A stretch of DNA of 25,197 nucleotides, from NCBI GenBank assembly GCA_003427395.1, contig BFEA01000026.1, positions 2,967,238-2,992,434 on the forward strand. The letters run 5' to 3'. Within the stretch, counting starts at the first letter, position 1. The number at the start of each line of letters is the position of its first letter. The position numbers and the translations under genes are program-made. Source of the DNA: Chara braunii. Its lineage: Eukaryota > Streptophyta > Charophyceae > Charales > Characeae. Under the pieces are notes generated by a model that worked only from the letters and a program-made list of their open reading frames with translations, was not told the origin of the DNA and made no database searches. Below are positions 1 through 6,560 of this stretch, piece by piece.

Positions 1-20
1 GGGGGGGGGGGGGGGGGGGC
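1..20. repeat. poly(G) run at window edge
   Basis: Twenty consecutive G residues open the window, and nine more G close it at 25189-25197. G runs at both ends may be assembly or cloning artefacts, or a real G-tract at which contigs broke. No telomere-like unit is visible next to either run. Confidence 0.8.
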
Positions 21-84
21 GTAAATAGCCAGCACGGCACCTCTTCAACACGAGTGTGCCATGCTACAGAGCCATGGATACACT

Positions 85-165
85 GTGGCGAGTGTGTTAT
101 GAGGTTGCTTACGCACGCGCATGGCCCCGGCAGTGCCTGGGTTCAAACCCCTGCAGCAGTAGTTG
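85..165 (+). other. possible tRNA-derived relic
   Basis: A good pol III B-box-like segment (GGGTTCAAACCCC) lies near 139-151. About 50 bases upstream is a weaker A-box-like stretch around 93-110. The spacing fits a tRNA, but I could not draw a convincing acceptor stem. It may be the head of a tRNA-derived SINE or coincidence. Confidence 0.3.
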
Positions 166-600
166 CATCCCCGATCTTGATAATATAAATCCGGGAGCGC
201 GAGGGGGCAGGGCAGCGTGGACGCGTGGCGCGCGCGCGTGCGGTGTCGTGATGCAGCTTCCTTTTCCAAGCGCCGTGATGCAGCTTCCTTTTTTGCCACG
301 TGGAGCTCTCCTGCTGCAGCACCTTTTCCCGTCGTTTTTCCCGCTTTTTTGCCCGAAAACGCCCCAAAAACAGCCAAAAACCGACTGTCGGGTTTTGCAT
401 TATTTCGCTGCAGTGCGGTGTGGTGGGTGGGGGCGGGGACCGTTCCCTCTCCGATACCAATGTAGCGGACCCACCAGGTGTGGTGCTCCGTTAGTGACAG
501 AGATGGAGATGGAGGAAGAAGGGGGAGCAAGATGGCACAACGCAGCTCCCCACGCAAGACTCCAATGCACGTACTCCAAAATGTGCAAGTGAGGAATGAG
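166..600. other. unassigned stretch with a 27-bp tandem pair
   Basis: There is no recognisable gene. The segment beginning CGTGATGCAGCTTCC at 247 is repeated at 274, giving a tandem pair with a 27-base period (about 247-292). Overlapping ORFs of 100-180 codons cover this GC-rich stretch on both strands, which is what chance gives in GC-rich DNA. None shows a domain I recognise. Confidence 0.5.
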
Positions 601-617
601 AATGAAAACAGACAAGG

Positions 618-752
618 GCTGGGGTATACCCCAGCGGACCGACGGGACTGGACTGGACTGGCTGGTACCGACAGAGGTACTGGCCTGGACTGGCCTACCC
701 CAAATATAACACAGGCCTGTGAGAACAGGCCAAGGGGCTGGTCTCACAGGCC
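618..752. repeat. palindrome, GGACT repeat and 11-bp hairpin
   Basis: Three short structures sit together. An 18-bp perfect palindrome (GCTGGGGTATACCCCAGC) is at 618-635. A short GGACT/GACTG tandem run is at about 645-665. An 11-bp perfect stem has arms GGCCTGTGAGA at 714-724 and TCTCACAGGCC at 742-752, with a 17-base loop. Function is unknown. From 753 to about 940 I see nothing assignable. Confidence 0.6.
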
Positions 753-944
753 ATCCCGAGGTCCGCTACACCCACTGTACTCAAGAAACCAGCCGTTGGG
801 GGTCGGGGTCCCCCTTGCATAAAGTTGTGGATATTGTGGATGGGGCTGTGTGTCCTCCTAGTCTGAAGTCATGTGGCTAGATGGAGTTAGTGTGCAACAC
901 GTGCCTGGGTGGTGTTTCGTGTGTGTGTGAAGTACCATAAGGAT

Positions 945-997
945 GCTACAGCCATGCAGGGGTGAGGCAGATATCATTACCACTTGAACTACGCCCC
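945..997 (-). pseudogene. tRNA-like 5' half (relic)
   Basis: Read on the minus strand, the segment begins GGGGCGTAGTTCAAGTGG and continues with GGTAATG, which fits a tRNA D-arm and A-box and resembles glycine or glutamate tRNAs. It lies 10 bases downstream (minus strand) of the serine tRNA relic. I could not find the matching 3' half, so it is a fragment. It may come from the same organelle-like tRNA cluster. Confidence 0.4.
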
Positions 998-1006
998 GGA
1001 CAGAAA

Positions 1007-1093
1007 AGAGGAAATGGGATTTGAACCCATGATACAATCTTGTTGTATGCTGATTAAGCAAAACAATGCCTTCAGCCACTCAGTCATACCTCG
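1007..1093 (-). pseudogene. trnS(gcu)-like: tRNA-Ser(GCU)-like relic, plant-mitochondrial type
   Basis: On the minus strand this 87-base segment folds as a type II tRNA. It has a D-arm region (TGACTGAGTGGCTGAAGG), an anticodon loop TTGCTTA giving anticodon GCU, a long variable arm (ATACAACAAGATTGTAT) and a T-arm with GGGTTCAAATCCC. From memory it matches the streptophyte mitochondrial trnS(GCU) at most positions. Defects argue for a relic: the first acceptor pair is C:T, and the anticodon stem has a T:T mismatch. It may be a nuclear copy of mitochondrial DNA or part of a tRNA-derived repeat. Anticodon identity is read directly; mitochondrial origin is inference from remembered similarity. Confidence 0.65.
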
Positions 1094-1094
1094 C

Positions 1095-1148
1095 GGGGAA
1101 AACCGGGATTTGAACCTGCAACGTCTGGCGGTATGGTTCCACTATACC
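1095..1148 (-). pseudogene. tRNA-like 3' half (relic)
   Basis: On the minus strand this contains a strong B-box and T-arm (GCAGGTTCAAATCCCGG, plus-strand positions 1103-1119) followed directly by the serine tRNA relic. Its own 5' half is missing: the sequence runs instead into the antisense of the U2-derived fragment at 1144. It is the upstream member, on the minus strand, of a row of three tRNA-like pieces. Confidence 0.45.
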
Positions 1149-1233
1149 TTTCTGGGCCTTTTGGTTAAGATCAAGTGTAGTATCTGTTCTGATCAGTTTA
1201 ATATCTGATCAGTGAAAAAAAAAAGAAAAAAAA
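1144..1233 (+). pseudogene. RNU2-like: U2 snRNA 5' fragment with A-tail (retropseudogene)
   Basis: Positions 1144-1214 match the very conserved 5' end of spliceosomal U2 snRNA. They include GGCCTTTTGGTTAAGATC and AAGTGTAGTATCTGTTCT, with the branch-site-recognition GTAGTA intact, followed by the TATCTGAT stem. The match stops near base 65 of U2 and is followed by an A-rich tail at 1215-1233. A 3'-truncated snRNA joined to an A-tail is the usual signature of a retrotransposed snRNA fragment. The rest of U2, including the Sm site, is absent, so it cannot act as U2. I saw no clear TSD. Confidence 0.85.
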
Positions 1234-1242
1234 TTCATACAC

Positions 1243-1826
1243 TGTGCCATGGCCATAACGGTTAAGAAAGTGGGGTCATGGTTGTCGTCCTGACCCGATT
1301 AAAGGCAAGATACTGGGGATTGGAGTCCGAGTTTAGGCCTGGGATGGGATGTTGGATAAATGGTTAGAAGAGAAGGGTCGCGTTAGGCTGAGGACGGGAT
1401 AGAGTACCGGAATTCATTAGGCCACCAGGGCACTGCAAGATGGTAGAGCGGGTAAGCGTGGCTGTCGTGATCCCTGCGGAGATTGGGCCTGTGGTATTGG
1501 TTGTTTTCGCGAGCTTCAAGATTCACTTTTGGAAAGCAAGGGATGGAACGGGATCGCTGGACCTAGATTTCAGTCTGCATGGTTCTCAGCTCTCAGAGTT
1601 CTTGGCTAGGAGTAGGAGGGGAGGAAGGGAACGTCGGTTATAAGCTAAGCTGGCTGAGGCTGCCAGAACAGTTCCGGGTTGAATTGTGAGGTCCCCGGCC
1701 TCGTCCCAGAAATTGTTTTGTAATAAAAGTTTCAAGCTTTCCAAAAAAAAAAAAAAAAAAAAAAAACGGTTAAGGAAGTTAGCTGTCGAGGATGAGGACA
1801 TCAGTTCAATTCCGTGCGTGTGCACA
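1243..1826 (+). pseudogene. tRNA-like unit split by a retroinsertion
   Basis: The left part (1243-1271) holds an A-box, TGGCCATAACGGTTAAG, beginning at 1250. The right part (from 1780) holds the B-box AGTTCAATTCC at 1803-1813. Leaving out the insertion and one copy of its TSD, the A-box to B-box distance equals that of an ordinary tRNA, and TGTGC at 1243 can pair with GCACA at 1822-1826. The T-stem pairs poorly, so this is a tRNA-derived repeat or a degenerate tRNA rather than a working gene. The interruption is described in the next entry. Confidence 0.6.
1272..1764 (+). mobile_element. poly(A)-tailed retroinsertion (processed-transcript type)
   Basis: This insertion is bounded by a 15-base direct repeat, AACGGTTAAGAAAGT at 1257-1271 and AACGGTTAAGGAAGT at 1765-1779 (one mismatch). 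It ends in a poly(A) run from 1743, merging with the A bases of the TSD, and a canonical AATAAA signal lies at 1722-1727, 15 bases before the run. This is the hallmark of LINE-mediated insertion of a polyadenylated transcript. The body holds no protein I recognise; the longest ORF is 67 codons (1440-1643). The source may be the 3' end of a host mRNA or a non-coding transcript. Confidence 0.8.
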
Positions 1827-1917
1827 GACGAGGTCCAAAGCCGGACAAAGTACTGGCTCAACCGCCAAGGTTATGGGAACTGGCACCATACTCTAGGCTA
1901 CTGAATTGCCTACAAAG

Positions 1918-2472
1918 TTAGAGGCTCGCCACACAGGCTGTCGAAACCACAATTTTCGACAGTTTTGCACCGCCACATAGGCTGTCGACGAAATCCTTTT
2001 CAATTTTTTTTCGACATGTGTCAGGTTTGTGGTTTCGACAGCCGTGTTGAAACTCTCTTCTCCTCCCGCCTGCAGCTCAAGGATCTTGGACAGTGTGCCG
2101 CCGTCCTGTCAAGAAATGCCTCCCATTTCCCATTGTCAGGGACAAATCCCTGACATGCGTGCCGTTTTTGTCCTTGTGTGAAGTTGTGTCTTCGACAGTG
2201 GCTGTCCAAAACGGCTTCGACTTTTCTTTTTTGTGGTGGTGTATCTGGCCATGTTTCATCGCCGTGTCCATCACGAAACGCGTCGGCAGGCGACCTCCTT
2301 CGCCACACAGCAGCTGTCGAAAACCGAGTTGCGCTTCACGACTTTCGACAGCCTCTCCCCTCGACAGCCTGTGGCGAAGGGGGGGGAAACTGTCTAAAGT
2401 CGGGCTGTCGAAACTTTCCAGACAGCTGTCGAAAATTCTCGACTTTCGACAGCCTGTGTGGCGAGGCCCTTA
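1918..2472. mobile_element. PIF/Harbinger (Tourist)-type MITE
   Basis: TTA target duplications at 1918-1920 and 2470-2472 flank a 549-bp element. Its ends are inverted repeats of about 45 bp: the left has CTCGCCACACAGGCTGTC and the right has its reverse complement. Both outer ends start G[A/G]G, and both arms continue to a second shared AATTTTCGACAG. A TTA TSD with G-rich GGGCC-like ends is typical of PIF/Harbinger elements. No transposase is encoded, so it is non-autonomous. The interior carries many copies of CTGTCGA in both orientations, unusual for a simple MITE. Confidence 0.75.
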
Positions 2473-2545
2473 GTACAAACAAATATGCAATAAGCTTAAC
2501 GAGGGTGTCTGCTCTTACCAGCACCTCCCCCACGCCCGTCAGAAA

Positions 2546-2582
<37 letters not shown>

Positions 2583-2591
2583 AGAGAACAA
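2473..2591 (+). mobile_element. poly(A) tail of an unidentified insertion
   Basis: A run of 29 A residues (2551-2579) follows GAAAATTTT. It looks like a retroposon tail on the plus strand, but I could not find a TSD or recognise the body between the MITE end and the tail. Confidence 0.4.
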
Positions 2592-2642
2592 GTCGTTGTG
2601 CAGTTTCCCCCCCCCCAAAAAAAAAAAAGGTCGTTGTGCAGT
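2592..2642 (+). mobile_element. body-less poly(C)-poly(A) mini-insertion with 13-bp TSD
   Basis: A perfect 13-base direct repeat GTCGTTGTGCAGT (2592-2604 and 2630-2642) encloses only 25 bases: TT, ten C, twelve A and one G. The direct repeats and A-run are what LINE-type target-primed reverse transcription leaves, but there is no element body. A second insertion of the same plan is at 3476-3533. Confidence 0.7.
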
Positions 2643-2721
2643 AGGCCTTTTTGCCCTCTCATCCCCCTCGGCCCTACGGACTAGTACAGCTAGAAACTGA
2701 AGTCATTCCTTGGGTTTATTT

Positions 2722-2877
2722 GGAGCTGGGGTGCGGGTGGGGTTTAAGGGCCTTGTCGCAGTACTCGCCATCCGCCAACATTTTGATTGCATGTGGACAG
2801 TTTTCTGTCCAGATGCATTCGAAATCTTGGCGGATGGCCAGTAGTGTAACCAGGACCTAACCCACCATCCCAGCCCC
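2722..2877. repeat. 156-bp hairpin (foldback/MITE or small-RNA precursor)
   Basis: Two arms of about 76-80 bases meet at a 4-base loop (TTTT, 2801-2804). The inner 33-bp arms (2768-2800 and 2805-2837) pair at 29 of 33 positions. The outer arms, from GGAGCTGGGG at 2722 to its partner ending CAGCCCC at 2877, pair imperfectly with small gaps. No TSD is clear. It is long enough to be a non-autonomous foldback element, and its transcript would form a long double-stranded RNA. Confidence 0.75.
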
Positions 2878-2900
2878 TGAGAGAATGCAAACAAATAGTG

Positions 2901-3285
2901 GTAACATCTGGATAGCAATCATGCACCTGACCGTTTTTCCTGTACAAGTACCTGGCGACAGGGCGACTGTCGCCAGATGGATAGCAAGGTGTGATTTTTT
3001 TCGGTGACAGGACAAACAGGGTCTCGCCGCAAGGCACACGAAACGAAAACGAAACGAGTGCATCTGCCCACGAAAGCTGCCAAAATGCACTCGTTACTAT
3101 TTATAGCACAAACCGACGAACCTGGCCATTTTCTGCAGGAATGTGCACTCGTTTCTTTTTCGTTTCGTGTGTCCCGTGCGGCGACGCCCACAGTCAGGTG
3201 CTATATCAAGTCGTAACATCTGGTCTGGATAGCAAATCATGCACCTGACTGTTTGTCCTTTGCAGTTACCTGGTGACAGGGCGAC
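2901..3285 (+). repeat. direct-repeat pair flanking a foldback
   Basis: The segment starting GTAACATCTGG at 2901-2967 recurs at 3213-3285 in the same orientation, including GGATAGCA, ATGCACCTGAC and GACAGGGCGAC. A further shared piece, CAAGGTGTGATTT, follows both (near 2986 and 3349). The pair encloses the foldback at 3021-3188. It could be a local duplication split by the foldback, or the ends of one larger composite element. Confidence 0.7.
3021..3188. mobile_element. foldback element with about 45-bp inverted arms
   Basis: The left arm 3021-3063 (with CACACGAAACGAAAACG) is the near-perfect reverse complement of the right arm 3141-3188. The inner motif AACGAGTGCAT at 3053-3063 has a second inverted partner at 3085-3095, so the left half can form an alternative smaller hairpin. 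No coding capacity and no clear TSD are seen. Class is unknown. Confidence 0.7.
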
Positions 3286-3429
3286 AAGTTCTCTGCCGTT
3301 CGTTTCTTCCACTTTTGTTATTACCACTTGCTTTCTGTCGGAACATGCAAGGTGTGATTTCTTTTGCCACATGGTGATGATGGACTCGTCAGAAAAACGG
3401 TGCCTCTGGCCCTGCCTGCCATCAGATGC

Positions 3430-3460
3430 AGGTCCCCACAAATAGAATCCGATGGAGCCT
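3430..3460 (+). mobile_element. SINE 3'-end fragment
   Basis: GGTCCCCACAAATAGAATCC followed by GATGGAGCC is a diverged copy of the 3' stem-loop found in the SINE family at 17775 and 23624. The 5' part is not recognisable. Confidence 0.5.
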
Positions 3461-3475
3461 CAGCTATCAATCAAC

Positions 3476-3533
3476 ATGGAGGAGACCCCCCCCCCCAAAA
3501 AAAAAAATAAAAAATAAAAAAATGGAGGAGACC
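3476..3533 (+). mobile_element. second poly(C)-poly(A) mini-insertion, 12-bp TSD
   Basis: A perfect 12-base direct repeat ATGGAGGAGACC (3476-3487 and 3522-3533) encloses only nine C followed by an A-rich tail with two T interruptions (3488-3521, 34 bases). This is the same plan as at 2592-2642 at an unrelated target. Positions 3534-3887 downstream hold nothing I can assign. Confidence 0.7.
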
Positions 3534-3887
3534 TAATACATACAGCAGGGCTCCCTTGGTGAGGTAGACGCGTGAACATCATTCTGCATGCCATCAGTAT
3601 CAGAAGTGATAAGAGAATCCCCAATAGTGGGGCCTTGCACTGGTTGACGACTCCTTTCTATCCATGGTAACCAGGCCCAGTGTCCCATAACGACGATCAA
3701 TGGAGAATAGTTTCGTTTTGTGAGTGGGGGAGAATTGATTGCTTCAGCCGCAGAGAAGGACTGGATCACCAGTACAGGCGAGGCCTATCTAAGTTTTGAC
3801 TGCATACTTCGATGCCACACTTTTGATGTACCAGCCTGCCTGCGGCAAGTTTGATTTATCCTCCTCCGTGGGAAAATTTTCTTCGGG

Positions 3888-4027
3888 TGAAAATTGCACT
3901 GGTGGTTTAGCTGCCACAGCTTCACCGCCGGCTCATTATGGCTGCATTTGGACTGAAAATTGCACCAAATACGGCTACAATGACCTGGCGTTCTATTCGG
4001 GTGACGGCCGTAGTTAAACCACCAGTA
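3888..4027. repeat. nested inverted and direct repeats next to TTAA MITE
   Basis: ACTGGTGGTTTA at 3898-3909 is the inverted partner of TAAACCACCAGT at 4016-4027, the left end of the neighbouring MITE. TGAAAATTGCAC occurs at 3888-3899 and again at 3954-3965. This may be the remnant of another member of the same MITE family inserted side by side. Confidence 0.45.
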
Positions 4028-4172
4028 CTTGGCCCAGCTATAGGCCGCGGGAAAAAATAGAGTAGAAACATTTCTAGTTGGATGAATTTGGGTGCTCCTG
4101 TAGTGGCCTGTACTTTTCCTAAAATCACGTAGCGTTAACGCTACGCGACTCCAGGAAGTACTGGTGGTTTAA
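4014..4172. mobile_element. TTAA-flanked MITE, copy 1
   Basis: TTAA at 4014-4017 and at 4169-4172 flanks an element whose ends are ACCACCAGTACTT and its reverse complement. Near the right end is an 18-bp perfect palindrome, CGTAGCGTTAACGCTACG (4128-4145). A second copy at 22507-22657 has the same ends and a related subterminal palindrome, and aligns best in reverse orientation. A TTAA duplication is characteristic of piggyBac-type transposition, but assignment to that superfamily is inference because no transposase is present. Confidence 0.75.
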
Positions 4173-4566
4173 TATGGAACACAACCTGGGGGCACCAGAT
4201 AAAACATTTCTTTCCCAGTGGCCCTCTTCATATGCTGCACAAGGATTGATTCTCTCTTTTTTTTTTGAGGTAAGTACATTCATGTCACCTTGGACTACGG
4301 AATGGGCAAAAAAAACACGCATCGGCAAAGAAAACCGCGCCGAGTTCAAAAAGGCAACGGAAGTACCGACAGCCGTGGTGGTGTCAGACTGGGTGTCATA
4401 TTTACAGGGGTCAGCCGTGGTATCAGAGGGGAAAACAAAAAAAAAGGAAAATGGCCAACGGGTACTTTTGGACCGAAATCGCTCATTTTGAGTTTGCGCA
4501 TGCTTTCTTTGCCTACGCAAGTTTTTTGTGCCTTTTGAGTTTCAAAACATGCCGCATCCGCCGTTG
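4173..4566. other. unassigned stretch
   Basis: There is no recognisable gene. The stretch contains a T-run (about 4258-4266) and an A-run near 4434-4444 but no TSD I could define. ORFs of about 100 codons on both strands overlap and look like chance. Confidence 0.5.
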
Positions 4567-4570
4567 TTTC

Positions 4571-4712
4571 TTTTTTTTTTTTTTTTTGAGAACAACCCGA
4601 GCTGATGCTAGGGGTGCTGACAGGAGAAGGCACCACTAGCAGTCCCGAGGAGGCTCCATCTATTGGTGGGGCGCAGCACCTGCTGGAAAGCGGGTCCAGC
4701 GTCCCTCAACAT
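4571..4712 (-). mobile_element. SINE copy (minus strand)
   Basis: Read on the minus strand it starts near GGGACGCTGGACC, carries the SINE stem GCTGGA paired with TCCAGC, then CCCCACCAATAGATGGAGC, an extra segment of about 60 bases, and a poly(A) tail (T-run at 4571-4587). The GGG/CCC stem of the copy at 23624 is replaced here by GGA/TCC, so pairing is kept. It lacks the SINE 5' head. Another T-run (4713-4740) abuts it, perhaps the tail of a further insertion. Confidence 0.6.
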
Positions 4713-4747
4713 TGTTTTTTTTTTTTGTTTTTTTTTTTTTCAATTTT

Positions 4748-4948
4748 GGGGTAACTTCAGCAGAGTCACAAACAAGAGTTATAATTGCACTACAGGGCAA
4801 GATACAGTTTGCAATTGCACTTTGCCAGTGGGCACCCTACCTGGCCAGAAAGCTGGGTTGTATACATTGCCCAAACTGCAATTTGAAACTGTATCTTGGC
4901 CCATACTGCAATTATAACTCGTTTTTGTGACTCCTGCGTAATTTCCCC
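4748..4948. repeat. 201-bp imperfect palindrome (MITE-like)
   Basis: The left arm from GGGGTAACTTC at 4748 and the right arm ending GAAATTTCCCC-like sequence at 4948 pair over roughly 70-75 bases. The best-matching core is AGTTATAATTGCA with its partner TGCAATTATAACT. The outer 15 bases are more diverged. TTT borders both ends but is too simple to call a TSD. No coding potential. Confidence 0.65.
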
Positions 4949-5496
4949 TTTATTTTATTTTAAGCCCAGGTTGTGGTAGAGGCTGGATTACAGACATATG
5001 AGAGTCACCTTCAGCACTCGGCCATGTGGTGGAGGCCCCCTAATCCTATGGGACTCCCTCCCAACCTACCTCTTTCGTAATTTCTCCCGGCGCACTCCTA
5101 CTCCTACTATCCTACCTCAGTGTCTACCATTCAGGATCGTCACCCTCTGGGGGTTACCTGACCGAACCGTGGTTGTAGGTGCCAGGGCTAAGCAGAGTCC
5201 CACACACCCCACTCAGCCCTGATCGATGCATATTTGTGCGAGCCTTGTCGCCCAGGTACTTCAGGTGCTAGGTACAGACGTTTCACTACAAGTCCCATAG
5301 GTGGACCTATTTTGTGTTCCTATCGTTGTGCACACAGCTGTTGTTACTGCTGTTTGTTATTAGATTGTTCGCTGTGCACACTGTTGTCATTACTACTCGT
5401 TTGTTGATAGTGAACCGAACATAGGAGGCAGGCAACCCAACCAATCCTGTAGAGAGCCCCACCGACACAAGAGCCCTACCAGCACCGGCCATAGAC
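4949..5496. other. unassigned stretch
   Basis: I see no gene, RNA or clear repeat. Part (about 5330-5410) carries irregular GTTGTTACT-like trinucleotide-rich sequence. Short ORFs here have no recognisable domain. Confidence 0.5.
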
Positions 5497-5601
5497 TACT
5501 AAGTCTCACTCTCATCAACCGTTCCACGTTCCATGGACGGTCTGTAGGGTCCTAGTTCATACAGACATCGACCGTAGATTGTACTAAGTCTCACTCTCAT
5601 C
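5497..5601. repeat. short dispersed repeat (two copies here, one at 13214)
   Basis: TACTAAGTCTCACTCTCATC occurs at 5497-5516 and again at 5582-5601, 85 bases apart. A near-identical copy extending to CAACCGTTCC is at 13214-13242. All are on the plus strand. The sequence after each copy diverges quickly. The family is unknown. Confidence 0.7.
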
Positions 5602-5651
5602 CACGGGCGAGCTGTCCTAAGGGGAGCCCTCATCCTAACCCCTCCCGTGCC

Positions 5652-5750
5652 TACAGTCTTCCCCCGAATACAACGTACGGTCATTATAGCTGAATTTGGT
5701 GTATCTTTCGGTCTAAATTCCCCGTACGTTGTATTCGGGGGAAGACTGTA
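5652..5750. mobile_element. TA-flanked 95-bp MITE (Tc1/mariner type)
   Basis: TA dinucleotides at 5652-5653 and 5749-5750 flank a 95-bp element with perfect 27-bp terminal inverted repeats (5654-5680 and 5722-5748). The outer ends begin CAGTCTTCCCCCG. A TA duplication with CAGT termini is the classic Tc1/mariner/pogo arrangement. The 41-base interior is AT-rich and non-coding. Perfect arms suggest recent insertion or a selected hairpin. Confidence 0.75.
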
Positions 5751-5803
5751 GTGGCTGAACCTCCCAGATCTCCACCCAGCAACGGGTCCCCCTACTCTAA
5801 TCT

Positions 5804-5880
5804 TTTTTTTTTTTTTTTTTTTTTTTTTGAAACAATGCTCCAATCTATTCGTGGGGAGCAACACGTGTCTCATTTGAAAC
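5804..5880 (-). mobile_element. SINE 3' copy (minus strand)
   Basis: On the minus strand it ends with the SINE 3' stem-loop GCTCCCCACGAATAGATT followed by GGAGC, ATTGTTTC and a poly(A) tail (25 T at 5804-5828). Upstream of the stem-loop the sequence no longer follows the family consensus. TSD not found. Confidence 0.65.
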
Positions 5881-5999
5881 CATATTTGAGAGTCTGAGAC
5901 AAACATAAGAGTCCTAATGAATAGAACCACAAAGCCTATGAACAAGTCAAGTCACACAGGAGCCTGTAAACCAGAGCCTAACTCGGATACAACTCAGTG

Positions 6000-6560
6000 G
6001 CCCAAATCCTCAGCTTCCCTAACATCCTACCTCGTTACCAAGCCTTAACCAGGCCTCACGCCCCCATCTGCCAGGTTATGAGGCAGTGCGACCTGCCTTA
6101 GAACAGCCCCCCATCTGCTAGGTCACAGTACAGAGCGACCCGCCCTGGCTCCGACCAGCGCTGTTTTGGTAACAGCCCACGAACGGCCACTGAAATGCCT
6201 TCTGCCCTTGACAGTTCCCCAGAACTCTCTACCAGGCCTCATGCCCCCACCTTGCTCCGGTTCCAGGGCAGCATGACCCAACCCCAGCACCGGCCAGCGT
6301 CGTTCTGGCCTCGGTCAATCACAGGTCACTGAGGATGGCGACATCAGCAAAACCATCGGATGGACCACCAAGCACCACCTCCTCCCTGATTCCGGCTTAC
6401 CTATGCTGACTCAACTCAACACACCCGACTCCCCTTCAATCTCCTTACCTTACTACGGCAAGACTTACAGCAGAGCCACCATCTCTACCGCGGCTATGCC
6501 CTAGCTCAATCCCGCTAACTAGCCCCTTCGTCAACAGGACGTGTGATATCCCACCATCTC
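6000..6560 (-). repeat. composite repeat, modules B and A, inverted copy
   Basis: On the minus strand, module B (about 6560-6425: GATGGTGGGATATCACACG, GGGGCTAGTTAGCGGG, GTAAGTCTTGCCG) is followed by about 85 bases and then module A (about 6340-6000: GAGGCCAGAACGACGCTGG, AACCTGGCAGATGGGGG, GAGGCCTGGTAGAG). The same order on the plus strand appears at 15690-16285. Module A itself holds two diverged sub-repeats. No terminal repeats or TSD were found. It is non-coding by eye and the class is unknown. Confidence 0.65.

Noticed and set aside
45-592. Overlapping ORFs of 105-178 codons on both strands
   Set aside because: GC-rich DNA with few stops; several frames are open at once and none has a motif.
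1007-1093. Functional tRNA-Ser gene
   Set aside because: First acceptor pair and one anticodon-stem pair are mismatched, and it lies among other tRNA fragments, so relic is the safer call.
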